DNA of 41,657 nt from an uncultured Prolixibacteraceae bacterium (lineage in GTDB: Bacteria > Bacteroidota > Bacteroidia > Bacteroidales > Prolixibacteraceae), in NCBI GenBank assembly GCA_937915865.1, contig CALGIG010000058.1, positions 1 to 41,657 of the forward strand, read 5' to 3'. Every line of letters begins with the position of its first letter. The first letter of the stretch is position 1. The translations under genes were made by a program, and so were the position numbers. Below, in pieces: positions 9,048 through 19,010 of this stretch. The notes below the pieces were generated by a model. It did not search any database and was not told where the DNA came from. It was given only the letters and a program-made list of their open reading frames with translations.

Positions 9048-10892
9048 GTGGCAGATATTATCCAATTATTACCCGATTCAGTTGCTAATCAAATTGCAGC
9101 AGGTGAAGTCATTCAACGACCTGCATCTGTAGTAAAAGAGCTGGTTGAAAATGCCATCGATGCAGGGGCAACCCAGGTTACCGTTAACATTAAAGATGCC
9201 GGGCGAACACTCATCCAAATTATTGATAACGGATGTGGAATGTCGGACACCGATGCCCGCATGTCGTTTGAACGTCATGCCACATCAAAAATACGTTCGG
9301 CCAACGATATTTTTGCCATTCGTACGATGGGTTTTCGCGGCGAGGCGCTTGCATCTATCGCCGCCATTGCCGATGTTGAGCTTCGTACCCGTGAACATGA
9401 TAAAGAACTTGGAACCTTTATTCACATTTCAGGGTCGAATGTCATTACCCAGGAGCCGGTAAATTGCGACAAGGGCACAAATTTTCAGGTTAAGAACCTG
9501 TTTTTCAACGTACCTGCACGGCGCAAATTTCTGAAATCAAATCCGGCTGAACTTAAACACATCATCAGCGAAATACAACGCATTGCATTGGCCAATCCTG
9601 AAATAGCAATTTCGCTGCACCATAACGGATCGGTTGTTTACGACCTCAACAGCACCAATAAACGGGTACGGATTGTTTCAATGTTTGGTAAAAGCATCAA
9701 CCAAAACCTGATTCCGGTAGACACTGAAACTACACTGGCGAAAATTTCAGGATTTATCGGACAACCTAAATATTCGCGCAAGACTTTTGGAGAGCAATTC
9801 TTTTTTGTGAACAAACGGTTTATGAAACACCCGTTTTTTCACAAAGCTATTATGCAAGCTTACGAGAAAATTTTGCCACCCGATTCTATCCCATCCTATT
9901 TTATTTATTTCGACCTCAACCCGGCTGATATTGATGTGAATATCCATCCTACAAAAACCGAAATCAAGTTCGAGAACGAATCGGCCATTTGGCAAATATT
10001 ACAGGCTTCAGTGCGTGAATCTCTGGGAAAATTCAATGTGGTCCCATCTATCGATTTCGATCAGGCCGGAAGTATCGATATTCCTATGCCTTTGCATCAT
10101 TTTGATGAAGTGAATATTCCTGAAATTAAGGTTGACCCAACGTATAATCCGTTCGAAACAAAAATTCAGGCTAAAAGCTATACAGGAGGTACATACCAAC
10201 AAACATCTTATGAAAAACCCAATGTAACTAATTGGCAATCGCTATACAAAGGATTGGAAAATAATACCGGAGTAAATGCTGAACCACCTGTTGATGAACC
10301 TGTTCAGATTAAAATAGAAGAACAGCAAACAACACGCAGTTCGGTTCAATTTAAAAACAAATATATTTTAACGCCGGTAAAATCGGGGTTAATGGTTATT
10401 GACCAAAAACGCGCACACGAGCGAATTTTGTACGAGCGTCTTTTACACATTCTTGAAAATCACGAAGTTGCCAGCCAGCAACAACTTTTTCCCGAAACAT
10501 TCGAGTTAAATGCTTCGGATGCAACCCTACTTTCCAGCATTTTGCCAGACCTGAAAGCATTGGGATTCGACATCCGTGAATTTGGGGGGAACACATTCAT
10601 CATCAACGGTACACCTGGTGTACTCAACACTTCAAGCCCTGTTGAAATTATTGAATGCTTACTCGAAGAATATAAAAACTCGGCAGTTAACCTTCAGGAA
10701 AAAGCACGCGAAACCGTGGCTGCATCTCTGGCACAGGCATCTGCAATTCCTTATGGGCAAACATTAAAGCCGGGTGAAATCAACGAATTGATCGACAACT
10801 TATTCGCTTGCCAAACGCCAAATTTTACACCTAAAGGGAAAAAAGTGCTTGCAATTATGCCACTCGACGATTTTGAGAAAATATTGAAATGA
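9048..10892 (+). CDS. mutL: DNA mismatch repair protein MutL
   Basis: MutL is the GHKL ATPase that couples MutS mismatch recognition to strand incision. The N-terminal ATPase has ADIIQLLPDSVANQIAAGEV with ELVENAIDAGA (motif I, Mg-binding E and N), DNGCGM (motif II) and FRGEALASI (motif III). A variable linker around residues 340-430 joins the C-terminal dimerisation domain. That domain keeps D-Q-x-x-A-H-E-R-x-L-Y-E, but with KR where endonuclease-type MutL has HA, and ends with ACQTPNFTPKGKK. I use the GTG at 9048 (614 residues): homologues start just before the DIIQLLP motif, and a predicted promoter lies between 9006 and 9048. Downstream is a rhomboid gene 139 bp away. Confidence 0.95.
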   Translation: MADIIQLLPDSVANQIAAGEVIQRPASVVKELVENAIDAGATQVTVNIKDAGRTLIQIIDNGCGMSDTDARMSFERHATSKIRSANDIFAIRTMGFRGEALASIAAIADVELRTREHDKELGTFIHISGSNVITQEPVNCDKGTNFQVKNLFFNVPARRKFLKSNPAELKHIISEIQRIALANPEIAISLHHNGSVVYDLNSTNKRVRIVSMFGKSINQNLIPVDTETTLAKISGFIGQPKYSRKTFGEQFFFVNKRFMKHPFFHKAIMQAYEKILPPDSIPSYFIYFDLNPADIDVNIHPTKTEIKFENESAIWQILQASVRESLGKFNVVPSIDFDQAGSIDIPMPLHHFDEVNIPEIKVDPTYNPFETKIQAKSYTGGTYQQTSYEKPNVTNWQSLYKGLENNTGVNAEPPVDEPVQIKIEEQQTTRSSVQFKNKYILTPVKSGLMVIDQKRAHERILYERLLHILENHEVASQQQLFPETFELNASDATLLSSILPDLKALGFDIREFGGNTFIINGTPGVLNTSSPVEIIECLLEEYKNSAVNLQEKARETVAASLAQASAIPYGQTLKPGEINELIDNLFACQTPNFTPKGKKVLAIMPLDDFEKILK

Positions 10893-11031
10893 CAATTTGG
10901 CCGAATAGCCATACAATTAAGGAAAATGATTACATTGGCAGGCCAAGTTTAAAACTAAAAGTGTAAAGTTAAAAGTTGGTGCGATTCTTGAAGTCGGAGC
11001 CAAAAGTTAACAGAAACAAAAACAGAATAAC

Positions 11032-11772
11032 ATGCACAATTTCAGACCAAGTATACAAACTATTCCTCCGGTAGTGAAGAATTTAATAATCATCAATGTT
11101 TTGATGTTGCTTGCTACCTCAATTCTTGAGCTAAGAGGGATTGATCTTGCACGAATTTTAGGATTACATTACATCGAATCTCCCGAATTCAGGCCATACC
11201 AGCTGGTAACCCACATGTTTATGCATGGCGGATGGATGCACCTTATTTTCAACATGTTCGCATTATGGATGTTTGGCCGGGTTTTGGAAAGTGTTTGGGG
11301 CCCCAAACGATTTTTTATATATTATTTTGTTACCGGATTAGGTGCAGCAGCACTTCATTCGTTTGTAAACTATATGGAATTCCATTATTTGGCCGGGAAG
11401 ATGGCCCCTGAAGTTGTTCAAATGGTTATGACTCGTGGACCCGAAATTTTTTCACAAGGGCAAAATTTTTCTGATCCGGCTACAGGTAAACTGAATTTGC
11501 TTTTGAATATCCCTACGGTAGGTGCTTCGGGTGCTGTGTTTGGCATTTTGCTTGGGTTCGGGATGTTGTTCCCAAATACAGAATTGATGCTTTTGTTTCC
11601 GCCAATACCAATCAAGGCCAAATACTTTGTTATTGGTTACGGAGCCATCGAACTGTTCAGTGGCATAGCAAATCCTGGCGATAATGTTGCCCATTTCGCT
11701 CATCTGGGTGGTATGTTATTTGGCTTCTTTATGATTAAATATTGGAACAAACGCACAAATAATTTTTATTAA
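11032..11772 (+). CDS. Rhomboid family intramembrane serine protease
   Basis: A 246-residue inner-membrane protein with six predicted transmembrane segments. It has the rhomboid hallmarks: WR-like loop QLVTHMFMHGGWMHLIFNMFALWMFG, the catalytic serine in GASGAV at S166, and the catalytic histidine in HFAHLGG at H224. Rhomboids cleave transmembrane helices of client proteins inside the bilayer; the client is not predictable here. An extended loop (about residues 118-155) between the third and fourth segments is longer than in minimal rhomboids. A second rhomboid follows 139 bp downstream on the same strand, a common Bacteroidetes arrangement. Confidence 0.92.
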   Translation: MHNFRPSIQTIPPVVKNLIIINVLMLLATSILELRGIDLARILGLHYIESPEFRPYQLVTHMFMHGGWMHLIFNMFALWMFGRVLESVWGPKRFFIYYFVTGLGAAALHSFVNYMEFHYLAGKMAPEVVQMVMTRGPEIFSQGQNFSDPATGKLNLLLNIPTVGASGAVFGILLGFGMLFPNTELMLLFPPIPIKAKYFVIGYGAIELFSGIANPGDNVAHFAHLGGMLFGFFMIKYWNKRTNNFY

Positions 11773-11849
11773 AGAAGCCTTGCCCTTCAAAAACGGGGGC
11801 GAAAGAAAAACATGATGAAATAACAAACCCAATATTAGAGAGTAATTCA

Positions 11850-11910
11850 ACTAAATTAAAACAAAATTAGCCTCATCCTTTTGTGGTGAGGTTGGAGAAG
11901 GGCTTTTTTA
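11850..11910 (+). terminator. Possible terminator or palindromic-element fragment between the rhomboids
   Basis: CCTCATCC and GGTGAGG form a short stem, followed by GAAGGGCTTTTTT. It resembles a degenerate half of the CTCACCCC/GGGGTGAG element seen at 20.9 and 39.9 kb, and the T-run could end transcription of the first rhomboid gene. The call is tentative. Confidence 0.3.
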
Positions 11911-11911
11911 C

Positions 11912-12787
11912 ATGACTATCTGGGATGAAATAAAGGAATCATTTAAGGAAGGTTCAGCTTTAACACGGTTGATTTACATCAATCTTGGTATTTTTTTAAT
12001 TGTCAGGATTTTAAATGTTTTTTATTTCCTTTCGAACCAACCATTTCTCATTCTTGACTGGTTTGCTTTACCATCCAATTTTGAGTCATTAGCCGAACGT
12101 CCCTGGACATTGTTCACGTATATGTTCCTGCACTTCGACTTTCTTCATATACTTTTCAACTTACTTTGGTTATATTGGATGGGGCAAATATTCCTGGCAT
12201 ATTTCGACCAACGTAAACTTGTAACTATCTATATTTTAGGTGGAATTGTTGGGGGATTAGTTTATGTTGGGGGATTCAATTATTTTCCGGTTTTCGAAGA
12301 AGTTGTTACCGATTCAAAGCTCCTTGGAGCATCGGCTTCAATCATTGCACTAGTTATGGTTCTGGCTATTACAGCGCCAAATCACATCCTCCACTTAATG
12401 TTTATAGGCGAAGTAAAAATGAAGTTTATTGCATTTATTTCCATTCTTCTATACATTATCGGAATATCATCGGCCAATGCAGGAGGAAATCTGGCCCATT
12501 TGGGCGGAGCATTTGCTGGTGTATTATATGCGTTGCAACTCAAAAGGACCAATTTGACAAGCATCAACAATGGGATATCGTCAAAATTCAATTCTTTTTT
12601 TTCATCAAAACCCAAGGTGAAAGTGAGCTATAAAAAACCGGCCAACGAAATTGAATATAACAGGCAAAAAAACCAGGAAAAAGAACATGTAGATCAGATA
12701 CTCGAAAAAATCAGTAAATCAGGTTACGATTCATTGTCGAAAGAAGAAAAGGAATTTCTTTTCAGAATGGGAAACAGGCCAAAATAA
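11912..12787 (+). CDS. Rhomboid family protease with C-terminal DUF6576-like tail
   Basis: This 291-residue protein has a six-helix rhomboid core with LFTYMFLHFDFLHILFNLLWLYW, catalytic serine S141 in GASAS and histidine H196 in NLAHLGGA. After about residue 205 comes a soluble tail ending YNRQKNQEKEHVDQILEKI and GYDSLSKEEKEFLFRMG, the DUF6576-type helical hairpin seen in Bacteroidetes rhomboids. The tail should face the cytoplasm or periplasm depending on topology; its function is unknown. The gene converges tail-to-tail with the yihY-like gene with six bases between stops. Together with 11032-11772 it forms a paralogous pair with different loops. Confidence 0.92.
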   Translation: MTIWDEIKESFKEGSALTRLIYINLGIFLIVRILNVFYFLSNQPFLILDWFALPSNFESLAERPWTLFTYMFLHFDFLHILFNLLWLYWMGQIFLAYFDQRKLVTIYILGGIVGGLVYVGGFNYFPVFEEVVTDSKLLGASASIIALVMVLAITAPNHILHLMFIGEVKMKFIAFISILLYIIGISSANAGGNLAHLGGAFAGVLYALQLKRTNLTSINNGISSKFNSFFSSKPKVKVSYKKPANEIEYNRQKNQEKEHVDQILEKISKSGYDSLSKEEKEFLFRMGNRPK

Positions 12788-12793
12788 ACCTGT

Positions 12794-13723
12794 TTAAACT
12801 TTCTTTTCTGAACGTTTAACAGCTTCACTAATACTGGCGTTCAACTCAAAACCTACCAGGAGAATCATGGATAGAATATACATTAAAAGCATGATTACCA
12901 ACAGAGTACCAATTGATCCATACAATTTATTGTATTGTCCAAAGCGATTTATATAATAACTAAAACCCCAAAAAGTTGCTACACTTAAAAGTGTTGAAAC
13001 AGTTCCCCCCGCCGAAATAAAGCGCCATTTTGTTCGCTTTGCCGGAGCCAGCCAATATAAAAATGAGTTTGCGATAAAAAACAGAAGCAGAATAACAATC
13101 CACTTTGCAATTGACAAAAGTAAAAAGGTAAAATGGTCTTTTAAATACCCGTGTACAACCAGAAAATTTATTGTTTGCTGTCCGTAAGTTATAAGAGCAA
13201 TGGCAACTGCAAGTAATATTGACTGGATTACAAGTAGCGCCAGAGCGACAACACGTTGGCCAAGCCATGTTCTACGTTCGAAGCTATGCAACGAAGCATC
13301 GAAAGCGCTCATCATCGAAGCAAAACCATTGGTCGAAAAAATCAACGCCATAAAAAAACCAAGTGACAATAAATCGCCCCGCTGCCTGGTCAAAATATCA
13401 TGAACAGTATCTTCGATAGCTTTAAAAGCATTTTCAGGAACTATGTCCTTTATTAATAAGAATAATTCATTCTGAAAATTATCAATAGGAATATATGGAA
13501 TAAGTGTAAAAAGAAAAATAATCGCCGGGAACATGGCCACAAAAAAACTAAACGCGATAGCTGATGCCCGGGTGGATAATGCACCGTCGACTATGCTGCG
13601 CCAGAAAAAAACCATCACATCATAGACTGCCATTCCATCGAGACCCGGGAAGGTTACTCGCTTCGCCTTAGCTATTATTCCTTCCCAAATCGAAATTAAT
13701 TTTTGAAAAAGTTTTTCAGGCAT
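12794..13723 (-). CDS. YihY/virulence factor BrkB family membrane protein
   Basis: A 309-residue integral membrane protein with about six hydrophobic helices. Family features are FWRSIVDGALSTRASAIAFS near residue 40-58, followed by FFVAMFPAIIFLFTLIPYIP, the long amphipathic region of residues 85-120 and NGFASMMSAFDASLHSFERR. Members have been called ribonuclease BN or BrkB by misannotation; the actual function is unknown, possibly transport or envelope homeostasis. Its ATG overlaps the TGA of the upstream DUF4783 gene by one base (TGATG), indicating translational coupling. Confidence 0.9.
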   Translation of the reverse strand: MPEKLFQKLISIWEGIIAKAKRVTFPGLDGMAVYDVMVFFWRSIVDGALSTRASAIAFSFFVAMFPAIIFLFTLIPYIPIDNFQNELFLLIKDIVPENAFKAIEDTVHDILTRQRGDLLSLGFFMALIFSTNGFASMMSAFDASLHSFERRTWLGQRVVALALLVIQSILLAVAIALITYGQQTINFLVVHGYLKDHFTFLLLSIAKWIVILLLFFIANSFLYWLAPAKRTKWRFISAGGTVSTLLSVATFWGFSYYINRFGQYNKLYGSIGTLLVIMLLMYILSMILLVGFELNASISEAVKRSEKKV

Positions 13724-14118
13724 CAGCCTTGCTTTTCAATACGTAACTGGTGAATATATGAATTGTTGTTTTTATTCTTCAGTAAAAAATAAACCCTGAA
13801 TGTTCCGCTTGCTGTAGTCAGACTACCAATTGCATAACGGGCATCGTCCTTTCCACCTTGGTGAATAATACTGAACTGTTTGGGTTTATTCGACTTGAAA
13901 AACTCAGCAACAATTTGTTGCGCCTGCGATTTACTATATACATCGTCGTGCGTTCCAACAACCAGTTCGACATTATCATTAAAAAATGCCGCCAGACTAG
14001 CATCATTACCATTTTGAAAACTAGTAACAATATCATCAGGAATCTGAGCTAGTGCAACGCTCACAAGTATCATAAAACAAAAAAACAGAGCAACGAATTT
14101 TAATTTAATATTTTTCAT
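13723..14118 (-). CDS. DUF4783 secreted protein
   Basis: A 131-residue protein with a signal peptide (KLKFVALFFCFMILVSVALAQ) and a compact NTF2-like alpha+beta domain. It contains IPDDIVTSFQNGNDASLAAFF, VELVVGTHDDVYSKSQAQQI and the C-terminal YFLLKNKNNNSYIHQLRIEK. This is the DUF4783 family, common in Bacteroidetes and of unknown function. I take the ATG at 14118 rather than the TTG two codons upstream. It is translationally coupled to the YihY-like protein, so the two may act together in the envelope. Confidence 0.85.
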   Translation of the reverse strand: MKNIKLKFVALFFCFMILVSVALAQIPDDIVTSFQNGNDASLAAFFNDNVELVVGTHDDVYSKSQAQQIVAEFFKSNKPKQFSIIHQGGKDDARYAIGSLTTASGTFRVYFLLKNKNNNSYIHQLRIEKQG

Positions 14119-14555
14119 TCGCAATATTGTTTAGTTACCCGACAAAACCCGCATAATGAAATTTTATCCAACATTAAGATACACGAATTATGCTCGCTTT
14201 CCTGTAAGAAACTGTTTAAAAATGAATAAAATCCCGAATAAAAAAACTTTCAATTCGCCTTAAGGATGAATTTTTCTGCCATCCAGTCAAACGAAATTTT
14301 TCGAGCTTCCACAAGGATTCGGATTTATCCCAAAAAACAAAACAGTAAAGTTTAAACAATTTCTAAATATTTTCTGATTAAATTGTTCCAGTATTAATCG
14401 TAACCAAAAACCGTGCAATTTTTTATTTAAACAAATACCTTTGTAAAGGTAGCAAAATTCGTTAACCAGAAAAACGTTCCGGTATTGGTTGACAAAAACG
14501 TTGAGACTGCATCCATGCGGCCTGTTGCTTTAAAGTTGTAAAAAGATAAAATTCT
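14119..14555. other. Intergenic region upstream of rlmH with repeat end and -7 element
   Basis: It holds two recognisable signals. At 14205-14220 is TAAGAAACTGTTTAAA, the same sequence as the left end of the inverted-repeat element at 20871. At 14436-14443 is TACCTTTG, a match to the -7 consensus TAnnTTTG, about 110 nt before rlmH; no good -33 box was seen. The rest is AT-rich and unremarkable. Confidence 0.5.
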
Positions 14556-15029
14556 ATGAAAATTTGCCTTCTGGTAGTTGGAAAGACTGATGAAGTATAC
14601 CTTCAGAAAGGGATGGAACTGTTTCTTAAGCGGATTCCTCATTATATTCCTTTTGAGCTAAAAGTAATTCCAGATATAAAAAATTCGAAAAGTCTAAGTG
14701 AAGATCAGCAGAAAGAGAAGGAAGGCGAACTTATTTTACAGCAAATTACTGCCTCCGACGAACTTTTTTTGCTCGACGAGAATGGCTTAGAGCTTTCTTC
14801 AACTGAATTTGCACGTTTTTTGGAGAAGAAAATGGTTGCCGGGAACAAGCGGTTGTTTTTTGTAATAGGCGGGCCGTATGGTTTTTCTGCCAATGTATAT
14901 TCGAAAGCCGACGGGAAAGTTAGCCTTTCGAGAATGACATTTTCGCATCAAATGGTCAGGCTAATCATACTTGAGCAACTTTACCGCGCATTGACAATTT
15001 TAAAAGGTGAACCTTATCATCACCAATAA
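14556..15029 (+). CDS. rlmH: 23S rRNA (pseudouridine-1915 N3)-methyltransferase RlmH
   Basis: A 157-residue SPOUT-class methyltransferase of typical family length. It methylates N3 of pseudouridine 1915 in helix 69 of 23S rRNA using S-adenosylmethionine. Seen: N-terminal MKICLLVVGKT, LLDENGLELSSTEFA, the knot motif FFVIGGPYG at 102-109, and the C-terminal SLSRMTFSHQMVRLIILEQLYRA split by the loop, ending LKGEPYHH. The last two His and Tyr are conserved for rRNA recognition. It is followed 18 bp later by a histidine kinase gene, and the two are probably co-transcribed. Confidence 0.97.
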   Translation: MKICLLVVGKTDEVYLQKGMELFLKRIPHYIPFELKVIPDIKNSKSLSEDQQKEKEGELILQQITASDELFLLDENGLELSSTEFARFLEKKMVAGNKRLFFVIGGPYGFSANVYSKADGKVSLSRMTFSHQMVRLIILEQLYRALTILKGEPYHHQ

Positions 15030-15047
15030 GATTCTGAATTGTTGTTT

Positions 15048-18000
15048 ATGAAGGTTATCAGAGAATACATATTACTGATTCTTGTTTTCCTGTTTATTTC
15101 GGGAGGAGCAATATGGGAAAACCAAATGTTAAATAACCATCCCGAAATAAAAGTAATACAGGATTTTCAGGAAAAATTGATTGAACAGGAAGCAAAACTC
15201 ACGAATTATCTGACTAAAGCCGAAGTAAAAATCACAGAAAGTTTAAAACCAGAAAACTATTCATCGACATTTTCGGGACTAAACCGTTTATTTGAAGAGG
15301 AAGGCTTTGGCTTTTTGATCTATAAAAAGGAGAACAAAAAAGAAAAAATAATTTATTGGTCCGATAACCAGTTTGCATTTCCGAATATACTCAATAAAGT
15401 TTCGGTTGACAGTAAATTACTAAACCTGCCAAATGGCATCTATGTTGCAAAAACCAGGATAATAGGCAGTTACCGTATTGTTGGTTTAATTCATGTCAAG
15501 AATAATTATTCTTACGAAAATCAGTATCTTGAAAACACATTTGTCCCCCCATTCAAATTACCATCAGGATATAAGATCAACATTTCCCGAAACACTAATG
15601 CTGTTGTAATACACGACCAGAAAAGCCAATATTTATTTACCATTTTGCCATCAAACGAAGAAGCGTACAACGAGTGGGAACTATATTTCCCTGCAATTTT
15701 ATACATGGCTTCATTCGTTTTACTCTTAGTTTTTATTTACAAAAAAACAGCAAAGTACAAAGGCAAACGCCTGATTACCAAAATGCTGATTTTAACAGGG
15801 ATACTAATTGCTATTTACTTTGCACACATTTATTTTAAGTTTCCGGCTATTTTGAATCACATTGGTTTGTTTGGCCCTAAATTCTATGCCTTATCAAAAT
15901 GGATGCCTTCTTTAGGTGATTTTTTCCTGGTATGTACATTATTTTTTTACTGGAGCCTGGTTTTTGCCCGCGAATTTTCATCCGACCAATTGCTTCGACA
16001 GAATTTCGTTGTTCCGGCATATACAATGGTGGCTATTCTTTACGAAATCGTTGGATTCATGATCAGCAACTTAATCAGCAACAGCAACATAAACTACAAA
16101 TTAAACCGGATTACCGATATAGATCAATACAGCGTCAGCGGTTATTTGGTAATTGCTATGCTATTATTTTCAGTCTTTCTTATCCATCTGAAAATCATTC
16201 AACGAACCGAATACCTCAACCGAAAGAGCTATTTCTTCACCCTCAACATTTTACTTATAATAGCCTCGTTTGCATTGTGCGTAGTATTACCAACCGGCGG
16301 CACATACATGTTTATCTTGTTTTTTGGAGTTAACTTGCTCCAAAGCCTGATTAAGAAAATGCATATAAGTCTTTTCTCGCTCTCGTACTCCATATTATTC
16401 ATATCCCTGTTTTCTATTATTTCGCTGGTGGTGGTTTACGATATAGTAAAAGAGCGTGATCTGGAATTTCAAAAATTAAGGGCAACAACGTTAAGTACCG
16501 AACAAGATCCTGTTGCCGAAGTTTTACTGGCGCGAATGCAAACCAAGTTTGATGTTGATACGATTATCCCAACATTACTTACCCCTCCATACGACAAACT
16601 GGAAAATTACCTGACACGCTCCTATTTCAGTGGGTATTTCAGGAAATATGATATAAGGTTCTGGTTTTGTAATGCCGGCGACAGTATTCTAAATGAAGAT
16701 GAAAACAAGTGGGAAACATGCTATCCATTTTTTGACCAAATGATCGAACGTTCAGGAAGTAAAATTTTGAACAGCAACTTCAACTTCATGAACAATTTTA
16801 ATGGCCGAATTTCGTACCTGGGAAAAGTACCGTTCATTTCGCCGTTAACAAAAAGAGAAACTACGGTTATCATCGAAATCAATTCAAAAACTATCTCCGA
16901 TGGTATAGGTTTCCCCGAATTATTAATGGACAGATCGTTCATTAAACCATTCAGATACAAGTATTTATCCTATGCAAAGTATTACGACGACGAACTTGTT
17001 TCGGTAAATGGCGACTATTCATACAATTTATACTTCAGCTCCTATAACCTCAAAACGAAGGAAAATGAGTTTCAGTTGACCAGTTGGGATGGATACGACC
17101 ATTTAATTTACAATATTGATGGTAAAAACCAGATCGTTGTTAGCAACAGGTCGCTTAAACTGCGCGATTATCTCATTTCGTTTCCCTACATATTTGTGTT
17201 TTATTTCCTCTTTATCCTGATGGTTATTTTAATCCGAAATTCCGGATTACGAAACTCACCAATGGCTAACGATTTACGGTTCCGAATTCAGGGATCGATT
17301 ATTTCTGTGGTGTTTATTTCTCATCTTTTTGTGGCAACCGGAACTATTTATTATAATATTTTAGAATATCGTTCGCGGCACCAAACCGACCTCCAGGAAA
17401 AAATTAAATCTATTTCCGAAGAAATTAAAAGCAGGCTTTATAATGTTAACTCCATCAATCCCGATTTACAACAATGGCTTTACGTTGAATTGAATAAACT
17501 ATCGAACATTTTCAGGACTGACATTAATATTTACGACACTTCCGGTGAATTAATAGTAACATCACGACCTGAAATTTTTGACAAAGGAATTACTTCAAGC
17601 CGCATCAATTCAAATGCTTACCTGGAATTATCAGAACGTTTCAGATTGAAGTATTTTCAACCTGAAAAGATTGGAACGCTCTCATATTTATCAGCTTACG
17701 AACCAATCGTAAACAACAACAGCGAATATTTGGGGTATATCAACCTTCCTTACTTTACCCGGGAAGATGATCTGAAACAAGGAATTTCGACATTCATTGT
17801 TGCATTCATTAATCTTTACCTTATCCTTTTCCTGGCAAGTGTTATTATTGCTGTATTTTTATCGAACAAAATAACTCAGCCTTTAAGCTTAATACGGGAA
17901 AAACTCAGAGGAATAGAGCTTGGAAAAAAGAACGAACATATTAATTACCAGGCTGAAGATGAGATTGGAGCGTTGGTTCGTGAATACAACCACAAAGTTG

Positions 18001-18728
18001 ACGACTTGATGGAAAGCGCCGAATTACTTGCCCGGTCAGAACGCGAATCGGCGTGGCGTGAAATGGCCAAACAAATAGCCCACGAAATTAAGAACCCGCT
18101 CACCCCAATGAAGCTGAATATTCAGTACTTACAGAAAGCAAAAGAAGAAGGGAAAGAGCATTACGATGAGTTTTTTAACCGTGTAACAAAAAACCTCATT
18201 GAACAAATAGATACACTTTCGGGTATTGCGACGGAGTTTTCGAACTTTGCACAAATACCCAAAGCACGCAACGAGATTTTCAACCTGATAGATGTTGTCC
18301 AGAACGTATGTTCGCTTTTTGAACCCAGTCATAACCTGTCAATCACACTTGATGTAAACCACCACAACGAAATCATGGTTTTTGTCGATAAAGAACAAAT
18401 TTCCAGGGCGCTTCTAAACCTTGTGAAAAATGGGATACAGGCAATACCAGCTGATCAAAAAGGAACTATCAGAATTTCTATCCTCAAAATCAACAATTCA
18501 GCAGTTATACAAATAAGCGATAATGGTATAGGAATAAGCGATGAAGCACAGGAAAACCTATTCCAGCCTAATTTCACTACTAAAACCAGCGGAATGGGAC
18601 TTGGTTTGTCGATTGTAAAAAATATTGTTGAGAATTTTGGAGGAAGAATTTGGTACACAACAAAAGTAAATTACGGAACTACATTCTTTGTTGAAATACC
18701 ACTCTACATTTCAGGCACAAAAAAGTGA
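15048..18728 (+). CDS. Large membrane sensor histidine kinase, NtrY-like
   Basis: A 1226-residue kinase (ATG at 15048; a TTG three codons upstream is ignored). N-terminal membrane anchor at about 6-25, then a sensor region to about 205, a block of seven or eight transmembrane helices to about 475, a second extracytoplasmic domain of 480-710, helix 715-735, and a third sensor region of about 780-920. Helix 925-950 then leads to HAMP (about 950-1000) and the HisKA domain with H1012 in QIAHEIKNPLTPMKLNIQ. The HATPase has NLVKNGIQAI, DNGIGI and GMGLGLSIVKNIV. The H-box is of the NtrY type. No receiver or response regulator is adjacent, so the partner lies elsewhere. The ligand is unknown. Confidence 0.9.
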   Translation: MKVIREYILLILVFLFISGGAIWENQMLNNHPEIKVIQDFQEKLIEQEAKLTNYLTKAEVKITESLKPENYSSTFSGLNRLFEEEGFGFLIYKKENKKEKIIYWSDNQFAFPNILNKVSVDSKLLNLPNGIYVAKTRIIGSYRIVGLIHVKNNYSYENQYLENTFVPPFKLPSGYKINISRNTNAVVIHDQKSQYLFTILPSNEEAYNEWELYFPAILYMASFVLLLVFIYKKTAKYKGKRLITKMLILTGILIAIYFAHIYFKFPAILNHIGLFGPKFYALSKWMPSLGDFFLVCTLFFYWSLVFAREFSSDQLLRQNFVVPAYTMVAILYEIVGFMISNLISNSNINYKLNRITDIDQYSVSGYLVIAMLLFSVFLIHLKIIQRTEYLNRKSYFFTLNILLIIASFALCVVLPTGGTYMFILFFGVNLLQSLIKKMHISLFSLSYSILFISLFSIISLVVVYDIVKERDLEFQKLRATTLSTEQDPVAEVLLARMQTKFDVDTIIPTLLTPPYDKLENYLTRSYFSGYFRKYDIRFWFCNAGDSILNEDENKWETCYPFFDQMIERSGSKILNSNFNFMNNFNGRISYLGKVPFISPLTKRETTVIIEINSKTISDGIGFPELLMDRSFIKPFRYKYLSYAKYYDDELVSVNGDYSYNLYFSSYNLKTKENEFQLTSWDGYDHLIYNIDGKNQIVVSNRSLKLRDYLISFPYIFVFYFLFILMVILIRNSGLRNSPMANDLRFRIQGSIISVVFISHLFVATGTIYYNILEYRSRHQTDLQEKIKSISEEIKSRLYNVNSINPDLQQWLYVELNKLSNIFRTDINIYDTSGELIVTSRPEIFDKGITSSRINSNAYLELSERFRLKYFQPEKIGTLSYLSAYEPIVNNNSEYLGYINLPYFTREDDLKQGISTFIVAFINLYLILFLASVIIAVFLSNKITQPLSLIREKLRGIELGKKNEHINYQAEDEIGALVREYNHKVDDLMESAELLARSERESAWREMAKQIAHEIKNPLTPMKLNIQYLQKAKEEGKEHYDEFFNRVTKNLIEQIDTLSGIATEFSNFAQIPKARNEIFNLIDVVQNVCSLFEPSHNLSITLDVNHHNEIMVFVDKEQISRALLNLVKNGIQAIPADQKGTIRISILKINNSAVIQISDNGIGISDEAQENLFQPNFTTKTSGMGLGLSIVKNIVENFGGRIWYTTKVNYGTTFFVEIPLYISGTKK

Positions 18729-18783
18729 TAACGCAACTAATTCAGGCGTAGAATAAGAAATTGTAAGTAATAAGAACTATTGA

Positions 18784-18981
18784 ATGTCGTATTTTAGTTT
18801 TGACAATGTATCCCGTCAAGCGGGATTTATAATTAATTCCACCACAGATTACTTAGATGAGCACAGGTTCAAAAGCCTCGATCCGTGTAAATTTGTGTAA
18901 TCGGTGGTACTAATTTAAAACGTTAAAGCAGTATTGCTGCAAAACGGGTATTTGCCACGACATTATTTCATCCCTATTACT
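18784..18981 (-). repeat. Interspersed ~190-bp palindromic element, copy 1
   Basis: Read on the minus strand this segment matches 39625-39807 over most of its length. Shared blocks include AAATACCCGTTTT, CTGCTTTAAC, GATTACACAAATT, GAGGC(C/T)TTTGAA, AAGTAATCT or GAGTAATCT, and CATTGTCAAAACT(A/G)AAATACGACATT. It contains a stem of ACCACAGATTAC with GTAATCGGTGGT. At 18810-18826 it carries a mini-hairpin, ATCCCGTCAAGCGGGAT, where the other copy has unrelated sequence. No ORF is inside. Confidence 0.75.
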
Positions 18982-19010
18982 TAAATCAGGAAATCGTAAA
19001 TACAAAGTAT

